Positions 16,774 through 26,836 of a stretch of 64,000 nt of DNA are shown in pieces. Under the pieces are notes generated by a model. That model saw only the letters and a program-made list of their open reading frames with translations, was not told where the DNA came from and did no database searches. Both the position numbers and the translations under genes were made by a program. Positions within the stretch are counted from its first letter, which is position 1, and the number at the start of each line of letters is the position of its first letter. The stretch is taken from contig JACMPO010000077.1 of the NCBI GenBank assembly GCA_014377455.1, positions 1-64,000 of the forward strand, in the 5' to 3' direction. Source of the DNA: Flavobacterium sp. (GTDB lineage: Bacteria; Bacteroidota; Bacteroidia; Flavobacteriales; Flavobacteriaceae).

Positions 16774-19074
16774 ATGAAATCAAAAATTACTCTACTTTTT
16801 ATCTTGACATTCGCTTTAAGTGGTTTTAGCCAAGATAAAGTTTATAATTCATTAAAAAGCAAAACAAATACGCACATACTTTATGACCGCGTTTTTGGAC
16901 TTTCGGATGCTACAAATTTAAATACCACATCTGTTTCAACAAATAATTTCTTACAAGTTTATCATGAAATGCAACGAGCAGATTTTGACAACAGATTACC
17001 TGTTTTGGGAACTATTCAGGAAGAATCAAATTTAGGTTTTGGACACAATCAGATTCCGTTATCTATATTAATAACTGATTTTGAAACTATTAAAAAGTCT
17101 GAAATTGATTCTAAAAATGTTTTTATAAATGCATTTAATCAAATGGAAATTAAACCTAATAGTTATCCATTTGAACTTCATTCTTTAAATTTAATTGGAA
17201 CATTATTACAAAAATCTAAAAATAAACAGGTTGAATTTATTTTAAAAAGTAATTTGATTTTTAATACAACAAATAGAGTTTTAAATACTGTTTCAATTTC
17301 ATTAAACGACTCTAAAAATTGGAAAACTATAATACTGGATCAGGCATTTAAAGTTAATTTTAGTAAAAATGGGACTAACATTTTAAATTTTAAAATTACA
17401 TTTTCTAATGGGGAATATGTCACGCAATCAAATGTTTTTGAGATTGATAATACTAGTTTGACTACAGTCAATAAAAATAATTCAACCCAAAGTGTAAATG
17501 TAATTAATACCATTACAGCAACAATTCCGTATCAAGGTTATGGAGAAACTGCATCTTTTTTAGGTCAAGGAGAATATCAAATTTTTCCAGATACCGTTGA
17601 TGGTATTCTAGATAAACCGATTTTTTTATTAGATGGTTTTGATCCAGGTGACAGCAGAAATATTGCAGCAATTTATTCTTTATTAAACAATGGAACATCA
17701 GGAGGAAATCTTGGAGATCAACTTCGAGCACAAGGTTTTGATGTTGTTGTTTTAAATTTTCCTACTTATACTCGACCTGGAACTACAACAGTTATTGATG
17801 GCGGTGTGGATTATATTCAACGAAATGCGATGATTCTGGTAGAATTAATTAATCAAATCAATGCATTAAAAATTGGCACCACTAAAAATGTAGTTATTGG
17901 TCCAAGTATGGGAGGTTTAATTTCTAGATATGCTTTGCGTTACATGGAACAAAACAGTTTAAATCCAGACACTCGATTATATATTTCGTTCGATTCGCCT
18001 CATTTAGGAGCAAATGTTCCAATAGGTTTTCAACATCTGTTTAATTACATGGCTTATGGTCCACTTGGAAATGTTTCTGTGCAAACTATTGTAAACGGAA
18101 TGCTGAAAAGTCCCGCTGGACGTGAAATGTTGCTGGATCATTTTGAAGGACATTTACAAACTGGAAGCGCAACAGAATTTAATACTTCACCAAATAGTGC
18201 ATTATTGCCAGTAGGTTGTCCAAATTACAGAAATGCTTTTCAAACCGAACTAAATACCATGGGATTTCCACTAACAACTCGGAATATTGCCATTGCAAAT
18301 GGTGCTGGAAACGGAACAATGACTGGAACTCCAGGAATGGAAGTTATGAATCACACATTTAATGTTACAACAACACAACGCGCTATTATCAATTTAAATT
18401 TTACACCACTGGCAAATACAAATCTTGAAGTAAGTCATTTTAGAGGACAACAAAGCATTTTTGGATTTTGGATTACAGGTTATGAAAGTGCGTCAACCTC
18501 AAGAAGTCCATCGTTTACAAACGGTTTAGATTCGGCTCCAGGTGGACGTTTTGATATGAATTCACTCTCGAGTGCTGCGACAGGAAATGCTATTTTAACC
18601 GAATTTTTGGCTAATTTACAAATTCAATATTTCGATTTTATACCTACTTTAAGCTCGATGGCGATATCAAATGTTAATAATTTATATTCTAACGTTACGT
18701 CGAGTTCAATTACGCCATTTGCTGCATATTCTATTCCTTCAGTAAATGAAAACCACATCACTTTAAATCCTGATAATGTTGCTTTTGTATTAAACGAAAT
18801 TTTAAATCCTGCTTTAGCAACCCAAAATAATGTGATTTTCTCTGGAGTTTCAATCCAAAATCCTATTCAAAATGAAATAAAAATTCATACTGATTATGAA
18901 ATTAATGGAGCTTCTGTTTCAATAACTGATATTTTAGGAAAAACTATTTATTCCTTAAACAATCAAAACATCAATGGCAATTTTGAAATTCCCATTTCTT
19001 TGTCAAATGGAGTTTATGTTTTATCTATTTCTAACGAACTTGGAAGCGTTACAAAAAAATTAATTAAAGAATAG
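16774..19074 (+). CDS. Secreted alpha/beta-hydrolase-like protein with T9SS sorting domain
   Basis: The ATG at 16774 gives MKSKITLLFILTFALSGFSQ, a standard signal peptide; a TTG further upstream lies in the previous terminator and is rejected. The 766-residue protein has KPIFLLDGFDPGD, a typical entry to a hydrolase fold, and VVIGPSMGGLISRYALRYM, a nucleophile-elbow motif (G-x-S-x-G) with the lipase-like helix after it, then SFDSPHLGANVP. The C-terminal 80 residues (NPIQNEIKIHTDYE ... GVYVLSI ... KKLIKE) are a T9SS sorting domain. It is probably a cell-surface or secreted esterase/lipase; the substrate is unknown. Confidence 0.85.
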   Translation: MKSKITLLFILTFALSGFSQDKVYNSLKSKTNTHILYDRVFGLSDATNLNTTSVSTNNFLQVYHEMQRADFDNRLPVLGTIQEESNLGFGHNQIPLSILITDFETIKKSEIDSKNVFINAFNQMEIKPNSYPFELHSLNLIGTLLQKSKNKQVEFILKSNLIFNTTNRVLNTVSISLNDSKNWKTIILDQAFKVNFSKNGTNILNFKITFSNGEYVTQSNVFEIDNTSLTTVNKNNSTQSVNVINTITATIPYQGYGETASFLGQGEYQIFPDTVDGILDKPIFLLDGFDPGDSRNIAAIYSLLNNGTSGGNLGDQLRAQGFDVVVLNFPTYTRPGTTTVIDGGVDYIQRNAMILVELINQINALKIGTTKNVVIGPSMGGLISRYALRYMEQNSLNPDTRLYISFDSPHLGANVPIGFQHLFNYMAYGPLGNVSVQTIVNGMLKSPAGREMLLDHFEGHLQTGSATEFNTSPNSALLPVGCPNYRNAFQTELNTMGFPLTTRNIAIANGAGNGTMTGTPGMEVMNHTFNVTTTQRAIINLNFTPLANTNLEVSHFRGQQSIFGFWITGYESASTSRSPSFTNGLDSAPGGRFDMNSLSSAATGNAILTEFLANLQIQYFDFIPTLSSMAISNVNNLYSNVTSSSITPFAAYSIPSVNENHITLNPDNVAFVLNEILNPALATQNNVIFSGVSIQNPIQNEIKIHTDYEINGASVSITDILGKTIYSLNNQNINGNFEIPISLSNGVYVLSISNELGSVTKKLIKE

Positions 19075-19091
19075 ACCCAATAAATTTTAAT

Positions 19092-19130
19092 AAAAAATCC
19101 ACTTGGATTATGAATTCTAAGTGGATTTTT
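19092..19130. terminator. Bidirectional terminator between hydrolase gene and rsmG
   Basis: ATCCACTT (19097-19104) pairs with AAGTGGAT (19119-19126), with A-run before and T-run after, so it can serve both convergent genes. Confidence 0.8.
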
Positions 19131-19148
19131 AAATTATAAAATTTATAT

Positions 19149-19778
19149 TTAAACTTTAAATTTTAATGGTACATGAACCACTTTTTTAGTTTCGAAAAAG
19201 TCATTTTTAAAAAAATCAGAAATATTATACTCAACTGCTTTAGGGAAATCTTTTAACTCTTCAGTCAAGTCACCACCTTTTAAATATAAAATCCCATTCT
19301 TCAAATCGTGTTTATTGGTCTTTTTGATTTTGTCTTTTATCCATGAAACAAAATCGGGCATGTTGGTAACGGCTCTGCTGATTATAAAATCAAAATCGCC
19401 TTTCACATTTTCAGCTCTTATTTGTTCTGCTTTAACATTTTTTAGTTGTAAACTTTCCGCGACAGCTTTTACAACATTTATCTTTTTTAAAATAACATCT
19501 ATTAAATAAAAACGTGTTTCTGGAAACAAAATAGCTAATGGAATTCCTGGAAATCCACCACCAGTACCTACATCTAAGACATAAGTTCCAGCTTTAAAAT
19601 TTTGAATTTTAGCAATCGCTAACGAATGTAACACATGTTTCGTGTACAACTCATCAATATCTTTTCTTGAAATTAAGTTTATTTTAGAATTCCAATCATT
19701 GTATAAATATTCTAATTGTTCAAACTGACCTATTTGAGTTGGTGTAATATCGGGAAACTGAATTAAAATTTCTTCCAT
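19149..19778 (-). CDS. rsmG: 16S rRNA (guanine-527 N7)-methyltransferase RsmG
   Basis: A 209-residue SAM-dependent methylase that modifies G527 of 16S rRNA. The SAM site is VLDVGTGGGFPGIPLAILFP, the signature of this family, followed by DVILKKINVVKAVAESL and a DFIISRAV segment. N-terminal YNDWNSKINLISRKD is also typical. It is monocistronic on the minus strand with a shared terminator; it diverges from the desaturase gene. Loss of this enzyme confers low-level streptomycin resistance in studied bacteria. Confidence 0.96.
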   Translation of the reverse strand: MEEILIQFPDITPTQIGQFEQLEYLYNDWNSKINLISRKDIDELYTKHVLHSLAIAKIQNFKAGTYVLDVGTGGGFPGIPLAILFPETRFYLIDVILKKINVVKAVAESLQLKNVKAEQIRAENVKGDFDFIISRAVTNMPDFVSWIKDKIKKTNKHDLKNGILYLKGGDLTEELKDFPKAVEYNISDFFKNDFFETKKVVHVPLKFKV

Positions 19779-19840
19779 TAATCATAAATTTTAACAAAAA
19801 TACTACATTTGATTCGTATAATTATTTTGATATTTAACAC

Positions 19841-19869
19841 TTGTCCAATATAATTAATATTTATCTTTG
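19841..19869 (+). promoter_or_regulatory. Predicted promoter for the desaturase gene
   Basis: TTG (19841-19843), 18 bases, TATCTTTG (19862-19869); the ATG is 19 bases downstream. Confidence 0.65.
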
Positions 19870-19887
19870 TAAAAATTAAGCATATTT

Positions 19888-20985
19888 ATGGAAAACACAA
19901 TGCCAACTTTCTCTAAACAAGATAGTTTGAAGTTTTTTAGAACTTTGAATTCTCGTGTTAATAATTATTTTAAAGATAATAATATATCCAAAACTGGTAA
20001 CTGGAAATTGCACTTAAAAACAATTATCTTGTTCACTGTTTACCTTGCTCCTTACTTTTTAATAATCTCTTTAACCAACATGCCTTTTTGGGTTTTCTTA
20101 TCGCTATCAATACTTATAGGTGTTGGCATGGCGGGAATTGGAATGAATGTAATGCACGACGGAAATCATGGATCATTTTCCAATAAAAATTGGGTGAATA
20201 AATTTATGGGTGGCACTATTTATATTTTAGCTGGAAATGTTTACAACTGGCAAGTTCAACATAATGTTTTGCATCATACGTACACAAATATTCACGGACA
20301 TGATGAAGATTTAGATGCTGGAAGAATAATCCGTTTTACCAAACAAGCCGAGTGGCGATCATTTCATAAATTTCAACATTATTATTCATTTTTCCTTTAC
20401 GGATTGCTCACATTCAATTGGTGTTTGACCACCGATTTTAAACAAATGGGACAATATCTTAAAAGAAAATTATCGTATGGTGAGCCTAAAAGCCCAAAAA
20501 TACTATGGACTACACTGGTTATTTCAAAACTAATTTACTTTGGAGTTTGGATTGTTATTCCAATGGTTTTAGGTATATCATGGTGGAAAGTTCTTATTGG
20601 TTTTACAGCAATGCATTATACAGCTGGTTTAATCTTGAGTATTGTGTTTCAGTTAGCTCATGTTGTAGACGAAACTACTAATCCTGTTCCAAATGAAGTA
20701 GGCGAAATGGAAAATACTTGGGCTATCCATCAACTGTACACCACTGCTAATTTTGCCCCAAAAAATAAAATTATAAATTGGTTTACTGGTGGTTTAAATC
20801 ATCAAGTGGAACATCATTTATATCCACATATTAGTCATGTTCATTACAGTAAAATAGCTGAGTTTGTGAAACAAACGGCAAAAGAGTGTAATTTGCCTTA
20901 TAATGAATTCAAAACCATGCGAAGTGCAGTTTTAGCACATTATAAACATCTAAGAGATTTAGGTCAACAACCACAAGTAGCATAA
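19888..20985 (+). CDS. Membrane fatty acid desaturase (acyl-CoA/acyl-lipid type)
   Basis: A 365-residue di-iron membrane desaturase. The three histidine boxes are present: HDGNH (residues 90-94), HNVLHH (125-130) and QVEHHLYPH near residue 315. A QVEHH-type third box is characteristic of front-end or linoleoyl-CoA-like desaturases. Hydrophobic pairs flank the boxes (residues 45-85 and about 205-260). It introduces a double bond into fatty acyl chains and so controls membrane fluidity. Regiospecificity cannot be read from sequence. Own promoter upstream; terminator immediately downstream. Confidence 0.93.
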   Translation: MENTMPTFSKQDSLKFFRTLNSRVNNYFKDNNISKTGNWKLHLKTIILFTVYLAPYFLIISLTNMPFWVFLSLSILIGVGMAGIGMNVMHDGNHGSFSNKNWVNKFMGGTIYILAGNVYNWQVQHNVLHHTYTNIHGHDEDLDAGRIIRFTKQAEWRSFHKFQHYYSFFLYGLLTFNWCLTTDFKQMGQYLKRKLSYGEPKSPKILWTTLVISKLIYFGVWIVIPMVLGISWWKVLIGFTAMHYTAGLILSIVFQLAHVVDETTNPVPNEVGEMENTWAIHQLYTTANFAPKNKIINWFTGGLNHQVEHHLYPHISHVHYSKIAEFVKQTAKECNLPYNEFKTMRSAVLAHYKHLRDLGQQPQVA

Positions 20986-20998
20986 TATTAAATGAAAA

Positions 20999-21027
20999 AT
21001 CCCGAGAAAATTCTTGGGATTTTTTTA
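20999..21027 (+). terminator. Rho-independent terminator after the desaturase gene
   Basis: ATCCCGAGAA (20999-21008) pairs with TTCTTGGGAT (21011-21020) with one wobble, then T7. The longest frame of the next gene would translate through it, which argues for the later ATG at 21088. Confidence 0.8.
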
Positions 21028-21087
21028 TTTTTACAAACACAATTTACAGATTTTCTTATACTTAATAAAAACCTCAACATAAACGAA

Positions 21088-22272
21088 ATGAATCCACTAT
21101 CGGACAGAATTAACAATTTATCGACTTCTCAAACATTAGCAATGGCAGCCTTAGCCAGAGAATTAAAATCACAAGGAAAAGACATAATTAGTTTGAGTCT
21201 TGGCGAACCCGATTTTAATACTCCAGATTTTATTAAGGATGCAGCTAAAAAAGCAATTGATGAAAATTATTCTACCTACTCGCCTGTTGATGGTTATTTA
21301 GAATTGAAAGAAGCTATTTGTCGAAAATTTAAACGAGACAATAATTTAGATTACAAACCTGCCAATATTGTAGTTTCGACAGGTGCAAAACAATCTTTAT
21401 ATAATGTGGCCCAAGTTTTACTTAATGACGGTGACGAAGTGGTTTTACCAGCACCATTTTGGGTTTCTTATTCAGAAATTATCAAACTAAGTGGTGGTAT
21501 TCCAGTAGAAGTTCCTACTACTATTGAAAACGATTTCAAAATGACTCCCGAACAGTTAGAAGGGTCTATAACTCCAAAAACTAAAATGATTTGGTACAGT
21601 TCGCCTTGTAATCCAAGCGGATCTGTTTACTCCAGAGCAGAATTTACAGCCTTGGCAAAAGTTTTAGAAAAACATCCTCATGTTTATATTGTTGCAGATG
21701 AAATATATGAACACATCAACTTTTCTGGCACTTTTTGCAGTATTGCCTCAATTCCAGGAATGTTTGAACGAACAATAACGGTTAATGGAGTTGCCAAAGC
21801 ATTTGCAATGACCGGTTGGAGAATTGGTTATATCGGCGCACCAGAATTTATTGCAAAAGCCTGCACAAAAATGCAAGGGCAAGTTACCTCAGGAGCAAAT
21901 TCTATTGCTCAACGAGCAACAATTACAGCTTTAGACGCTAATCCTAGTGTTTTAAAATATATGGTGGATGCTTTTCACAGTCGAAGAGATTTAGTTGTAA
22001 AATTGATAAAAGAAATTCCTGGATTAAAAATCAACGTTCCTGAAGGAGCTTTTTATGTTTTTCCCGATGTGTCTTCGTTTTTCGGAAAAATTGTAAAAAA
22101 TAAATTAATTAAAAATGCTGACGATTTTTCGATGTTTTTACTTTCGGAAGCAAATGTGGCAACTGTAACTGGTGATGCCTTTGGAAATCCTAATTGTATT
22201 CGGTTTTCATACGCGGCAAGTGAAGAATTATTAATCGAAGCATTGCGAAGAATTAAAGAAGTTTTAGCGTAA
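21088..22272 (+). CDS. Pyridoxal-phosphate aminotransferase, class I (aspartate aminotransferase type)
   Basis: A 394-residue fold-type I enzyme starting MNPLSDRINNLSTSQTLAM. It shows LSLGEPDFNTP (residues 36-46), YSPVDGYLELKEAI, the SSPCNPSG loop, IVADEIYEHI and the PLP lysine in NGVAKAFAMTGWRIGY (Lys 237). This is the thermophile-type aspartate aminotransferase subgroup, which moves the amino group between aspartate and 2-oxoglutarate. An in-frame start at 20992 is rejected because it crosses a terminator. The purT gene follows six bases later, so they are probably co-transcribed. Confidence 0.92.
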   Translation: MNPLSDRINNLSTSQTLAMAALARELKSQGKDIISLSLGEPDFNTPDFIKDAAKKAIDENYSTYSPVDGYLELKEAICRKFKRDNNLDYKPANIVVSTGAKQSLYNVAQVLLNDGDEVVLPAPFWVSYSEIIKLSGGIPVEVPTTIENDFKMTPEQLEGSITPKTKMIWYSSPCNPSGSVYSRAEFTALAKVLEKHPHVYIVADEIYEHINFSGTFCSIASIPGMFERTITVNGVAKAFAMTGWRIGYIGAPEFIAKACTKMQGQVTSGANSIAQRATITALDANPSVLKYMVDAFHSRRDLVVKLIKEIPGLKINVPEGAFYVFPDVSSFFGKIVKNKLIKNADDFSMFLLSEANVATVTGDAFGNPNCIRFSYAASEELLIEALRRIKEVLA

Positions 22273-22278
22273 AATAAT

Positions 22279-23439
22279 ATGGCTTTATTTTTATTATTAG
22301 GATCGGGAGAGTTGGGAAAAGAATTTGCGATTGCAGCACAACGAATTGGTCAAACAATTATTGCTGTAGATAATTATGAAAATGCTCCAGCCATGCAAGT
22401 TGCTCATGGTTTTGAAGTAATTAATATGCTTGACGGAATAGCGTTAGATCGAATTGTAGCGAAACACAAACCTGATTTTATAGTTCCCGAAATAGAAGCC
22501 ATTAGAACTGAACGCTTTTATGACTATGAAAAACAAGGAATAAAAGTAGTTCCTTCTGCGAAAGCAGCAAATTTCACAATGAATAGAAAAGCTATACGAG
22601 ATTTAGCTTCGAAAGAATTGGGACTTAAAACTGCAACATATTTGTATGCAACTACAGCCAATGAATTACAAAATGCTGTTTTAGAAATTGGAATTCCGTG
22701 CGTGGTAAAACCACTTATGAGTTCGTCTGGAAAAGGACAATCCACAATAAAATGTGAAGATGATATACAAAAAGCATGGAATTATGCTTTAGAAGGTTCA
22801 CGAGGTGACGTTGTAGAGGTAATTGTTGAAGCCTTCGTGAAATTCAATTCAGAAATTACATTGCTAACCGTAGTCCAAAATGGAAATCCAACATTATTTT
22901 GCGCACCAATTGGTCATCGGCAAGAACGTGGCGATTATCAAGAAAGTTGGCAACCAGCAAATATTTCTGAAAAAGATTTATTTGAAGCACAAAAAATGGC
23001 TTCAAAAATCACCGAAGCATTAGGTGGCGCAGGACTATTTGGCGTTGAATTTTTTTTGACAGATGATGGAGTTTATTTCTCAGAATTATCCCCAAGACCT
23101 CACGATACCGGAATGGTTACTTTAGCAGGAACTCAAAATTTTAACGAATTCGAATTACATTTAAGGGCTATTTTAAGTTTACCAATAAATGAAATAACAC
23201 TTGAAAAAGCAGGTGCAAGTGCCGTAATTTTAGCAACAGAATATAGTAATAATCCCACTTATTCTGGATTAGAAAAAATAGCATCTCAACCAAAAACTGA
23301 TTTCAGAATTTTCGGAAAACCTACCTCGAGACCTTTCAGAAGAATGGGTATTTCCCTGACTTATGATTCCTTAGAAACCCCAATAGAAGCTGTAGTTGAA
23401 AGAGCAAAGGTTACTTCTGGATTTGTAAAAGTGAATTAA
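22279..23439 (+). CDS. purT: Formate-dependent phosphoribosylglycinamide formyltransferase
   Basis: An ATP-grasp enzyme that formylates GAR with formate and ATP in purine synthesis. The N-terminal [19 protein letters not shown] (residues 5-23), [29 protein letters not shown] for nucleotide binding, [27 protein letters not shown] and the C-terminal [14 protein letters not shown] are all specific to PurT. The 386-residue length is normal. Six bases separate it from the aminotransferase upstream. The convergent acetyltransferase gene begins 16 bases after its stop, and I see no clear terminator in that gap. Confidence 0.96.
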   Translation: MALFLLLGSGELGKEFAIAAQRIGQTIIAVDNYENAPAMQVAHGFEVINMLDGIALDRIVAKHKPDFIVPEIEAIRTERFYDYEKQGIKVVPSAKAANFTMNRKAIRDLASKELGLKTATYLYATTANELQNAVLEIGIPCVVKPLMSSSGKGQSTIKCEDDIQKAWNYALEGSRGDVVEVIVEAFVKFNSEITLLTVVQNGNPTLFCAPIGHRQERGDYQESWQPANISEKDLFEAQKMASKITEALGGAGLFGVEFFLTDDGVYFSELSPRPHDTGMVTLAGTQNFNEFELHLRAILSLPINEITLEKAGASAVILATEYSNNPTYSGLEKIASQPKTDFRIFGKPTSRPFRRMGISLTYDSLETPIEAVVERAKVTSGFVKVN

Positions 23440-23455
23440 TAATTCTTACGATTTT

Positions 23456-24007
23456 TTAATCTAATTTTCGAATAACCTTTGCAGGATTTCCTACAGCCAA
23501 TGAATTAGCAGGAATATTCTTTGTAACCACACTTCCCGCACCAATTGTACAACCATTTCCAATTTTTACACCTGGACAAATAACTGTGTTCCCTCCAATC
23601 CAGCAATCATTTCCTATTGTTACAGATTTTGAAAATTCTAATGTGCGTCTTTCGATAGGATTTAAAGGATGCGTCGCAGTATAAATATGTACACCTGGTC
23701 CAAAAAATACATTTTCGCCTATTTCAATTTTCATGGTGTCCAAAACTACACAATTTACATTAAAATATACATTTTCGCCCGAATTAATATTGTATCCATA
23801 ATCACAATGAAATGGAGATTCTACATAAATTTTTTTATTTGCATTTGGCAATAAAACTCTTAAAATTTGACGCGCATTTCCATTCATTACATATTCTGTA
23901 ACATTCAATTTTTGAAGTAATTTTTTTGCTTTGATACGATCCTTAATTAACTCCTTGTCGTTTGCAAAATAAAATTCACCAGAAAGCATTTTTTCTTTTT
24001 CAGTCAT
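23456..24007 (-). CDS. Sugar O-acetyltransferase (maltose/galactoside acetyltransferase type)
   Basis: A 183-residue left-handed beta-helix acetyltransferase. MTEKEKMLSGEFYFANDKEL at the start is the family's typical Mac domain, followed by hexapeptide repeats (GENVYFNVNCVVLD, IGENVFFGPGVHIYTATHPLNP with the catalytic His, IGNDCWIGGNTVICPGVKIGNGCTIGAGSVV). It moves acetyl from acetyl-CoA to a sugar hydroxyl. It lies three bases downstream of the outer-membrane receptor gene on the same strand, so co-transcription is likely but functional coupling is uncertain. Confidence 0.92.
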   Translation of the reverse strand: MTEKEKMLSGEFYFANDKELIKDRIKAKKLLQKLNVTEYVMNGNARQILRVLLPNANKKIYVESPFHCDYGYNINSGENVYFNVNCVVLDTMKIEIGENVFFGPGVHIYTATHPLNPIERRTLEFSKSVTIGNDCWIGGNTVICPGVKIGNGCTIGAGSVVTKNIPANSLAVGNPAKVIRKLD

Positions 24008-24010
24008 GAC

Positions 24011-26779
24011 TTATAAATTATACTTCAAACTGAAAATTATATATCGCGGTTGCACTGTATACTGTGATGTTCTGGTTGAAAACTGCGTAAAACTATCGTC
24101 ATTTAAAGATGTAGTATTTAATAAATTTGTTGCAGCTATTTTGTACTCTAACTTACTATCTTTAGTTTTTTGATAGATCAAACTTGCCGATAAAAAGTCA
24201 TACTCGTTATTTGAAGTTTTATCTTTATTACGATAATGATAAAAAGTATATTCAGACACGAAAGAAAAACTTTTCAAAAAGTAATAATCTACTTTTGCAG
24301 AAGGTGCATCAGTGTAAAATGTGTTGCCACTATATTTATTAATCAGATAATTATAACCCAACTCTAAATTAGGCAAATTTTTATAATTTGTAGATGCCTT
24401 TAGCGTGTAGCTTTGAGTATAACTTTCTGTACTTATTGCACTTGCATTTTGAATATTGTTAAACTTTGACCAGTTTAAATTTAAACCTACAGATGCTTTA
24501 TAGTTCTTTAAAAAAGAACGTCCATAATTACCAAAACCCGAAAGCGTTTCGTCGGCAAAATTTGAATTATAAGGTACTGACGACTGATTTATTCCATTAA
24601 AAATTGCATTAGTTTTTACAGCATCTACACGTCTTGTGTAAGTTGCATTTGCAAAAATATTTTCAAAATTAAACATGTTATATTTAAAATATCTTAAAGA
24701 ATGAACTTGAGAAGTTGCATTTTCCAAACTTCGATTTCCTCGAAACAAACTATTATAATTTGACAACACATAAGAAGTTGCTAGTTGATTAATATCAGTA
24801 AAATCGTTTGTAAACGAAAAATTATAGGTTAGCGTTTCTGCTTTTTTCAACTGATATAAGGCGTAAAAATCGGGTAAAATCCTAGTAAAATTTTGTTTAA
24901 AATTAGTTTCTTGTTGATCATTATTGGTACTGTAAGTATGAAAAGAAACTCCTGGTGTGATTGTAAATTTTTTATATAAAAACTTATAATGTAATCCTAA
25001 AAACAAATCATTAAAAGCATACTTCACATCATTTTTAGAATTAGCAGACATGGAATTTACATTTCCGTTATCTAAAATTTGAAAAATATCAGATTTAAAA
25101 TTTTGGTACGAATAGGTGTTTCCTATAGTGATATTGACGTTGCTTTTAGGAGTTAGCATATAATAATAATCTAACTTCGAATCGATTTTATTTGTTTTAA
25201 TAAATCGATTTTGATTTAAGTCGTATCTCAAATTTCCATCTTGAATTCCAAGATTTCCTATTGGTGAGATGGGTATAATAGTATTTGGAAACGGATTTGT
25301 ACCCAAATTTGCATTATAAAACGGATTTTGATCCTGATATAAATGTTGCACTTCAAAATCGAAAATATTCTTTTCATTTTTTGTATAATACAAACTCAAA
25401 TTTTGATTAACCGAGAAAGGATTTTGCTTTTTGACAGAATTTATAATTTGATCGTTATTTGAAGTTGGCAAACCAGTTGAAATAGTGGTCGATTGAGTTG
25501 CTAAATTATTTAATTCTTCTTGCTTTGAAAGTTTTGTTAAAATGTCGTAATCAAACTGTAGCTTTGTATTGGGTTTGTAAGTAGAAGTTAATTTAAAAAG
25601 TCCAAAATCGCTTTTTTGATGGGCAACTTCTTGTGTGTTTTGATTGGTTGTAAAAGTATTTTGTACCGAACCATCAGGATTTCTGCTAACATCTGTCCGT
25701 TTATTTCTTGAAACTGTTTCTAAATCAGTAATTGATGATGAAATAATTCCGAAACCACTTAAACTCCAGTTTTTAGAGACATTGTAAGCAAAATTTGTGG
25801 CTCCAAAACGGGTTTCGATTTCTTTTGCTCTATCATTACGGAGCAAGGCAATACCCAAATCGTTTGATGCAACATTAAAGTTACTTCCACCTTTTTTCAT
25901 GAAACTTCTAAAACCACCTGTGAACTTAAAATAATCCTGAATTGTGAGAGGCAATTCTCCTATATTATTATAATTTGTAATTAAATTAACACTATATTTT
26001 GGACTGTAATAAAATAATTTGGGATTTATCAAATACCGACTATCTGTATGTCCAACACCAATACCTGCTGTCATATCGCCAAACCAAAAATTCTTTTTGC
26101 CAGATTTTAATTTGATATTCATTGCTACATTCTCTTCATTATTTTCTAATCCTTTGAGAGCACCAACATCGTTGTAATTTCTTAAAACCTGTACTTTATC
26201 AATAGCATCAGCAGGAATGTTTTTAACTCCAAGTTTAGTATCTCCATCAAAAAAATCTTTGCCTTCTACCATTAATTTAGAAACTTTTTTTCCTTCAACT
26301 TGAATTTCACCATCGGCATTTACCTCAACACCTGGTAATTTTTTTAAGACATCTTCAAGTTTTCGTTCAGTTCCTGATTTAAAGGAATCGGCATTGTAAA
26401 CTATAGTATCTCCTTTAATAGAAACTGGCATTTCGCGAACAATTTCAACCTCATCTAAAGTGTTGTCGGCAACTTCCATCGGGATATTTTGAGTAATATT
26501 TTCCGATTTGGTAACAACCGTAATTTCTTTATTTTGCATTCCTATATAGCTCAGCTTAATTGTATAGCTAGTATTTGGTTTCAGATTTAACAAAAATTTC
26601 CCCTTGTCGTTTGTAATTGCATAGGCATCCATGGCTTTAGTAACTTGGTTTACAGCCATTACGTTTGCCATTTCTAATGGAGTTTTTCCCGTTTCGAAAA
26701 TTATTCCTTCAAAACGAATATTTTGTGAGAAAGAAAAGGAGTAAAAAAGAATTAAAATAAAAATTGTAAAATTTTTCAT
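24011..26779 (-). CDS. Outer membrane beta-barrel protein with carboxypeptidase-like domain (TonB-receptor-like)
   Basis: A 922-residue protein with a signal peptide (FTIFILILFYSFSFSQ), a carboxypeptidase-regulatory-like beta sandwich (residues about 20-105, FEGIIFETGKTPLEMANV), and a plug-like region (DTIVYNADSFKSGTERKLEDVL; LPGVEVNADGEI; GKKVSKLMVEGKDFF). The rest is many amphipathic strands of a barrel, ending YIIFSLKYNL. This is the receptor-like group of Bacteroidota that lacks a SusD partner. The GLPGLI protein gene is directly upstream (57 bases), a pairing common in the phylum. Ligand unknown. Confidence 0.88.
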   Translation of the reverse strand: MKNFTIFILILFYSFSFSQNIRFEGIIFETGKTPLEMANVMAVNQVTKAMDAYAITNDKGKFLLNLKPNTSYTIKLSYIGMQNKEITVVTKSENITQNIPMEVADNTLDEVEIVREMPVSIKGDTIVYNADSFKSGTERKLEDVLKKLPGVEVNADGEIQVEGKKVSKLMVEGKDFFDGDTKLGVKNIPADAIDKVQVLRNYNDVGALKGLENNEENVAMNIKLKSGKKNFWFGDMTAGIGVGHTDSRYLINPKLFYYSPKYSVNLITNYNNIGELPLTIQDYFKFTGGFRSFMKKGGSNFNVASNDLGIALLRNDRAKEIETRFGATNFAYNVSKNWSLSGFGIISSSITDLETVSRNKRTDVSRNPDGSVQNTFTTNQNTQEVAHQKSDFGLFKLTSTYKPNTKLQFDYDILTKLSKQEELNNLATQSTTISTGLPTSNNDQIINSVKKQNPFSVNQNLSLYYTKNEKNIFDFEVQHLYQDQNPFYNANLGTNPFPNTIIPISPIGNLGIQDGNLRYDLNQNRFIKTNKIDSKLDYYYMLTPKSNVNITIGNTYSYQNFKSDIFQILDNGNVNSMSANSKNDVKYAFNDLFLGLHYKFLYKKFTITPGVSFHTYSTNNDQQETNFKQNFTRILPDFYALYQLKKAETLTYNFSFTNDFTDINQLATSYVLSNYNSLFRGNRSLENATSQVHSLRYFKYNMFNFENIFANATYTRRVDAVKTNAIFNGINQSSVPYNSNFADETLSGFGNYGRSFLKNYKASVGLNLNWSKFNNIQNASAISTESYTQSYTLKASTNYKNLPNLELGYNYLINKYSGNTFYTDAPSAKVDYYFLKSFSFVSEYTFYHYRNKDKTSNNEYDFLSASLIYQKTKDSKLEYKIAATNLLNTTSLNDDSFTQFSTRTSQYTVQPRYIIFSLKYNL

Positions 26780-26836
26780 TATAAAAATCTAAAAAAGGAA
26801 TGTCGAGTATATTAAGAATTATTGGCTGTTAAAATT

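Noticed and set aside
20992-21087. N-terminal extension of the aminotransferase
   Set aside because: The extension would translate through the desaturase terminator hairpin and adds residues unlike the family; the ATG at 21088 fits.
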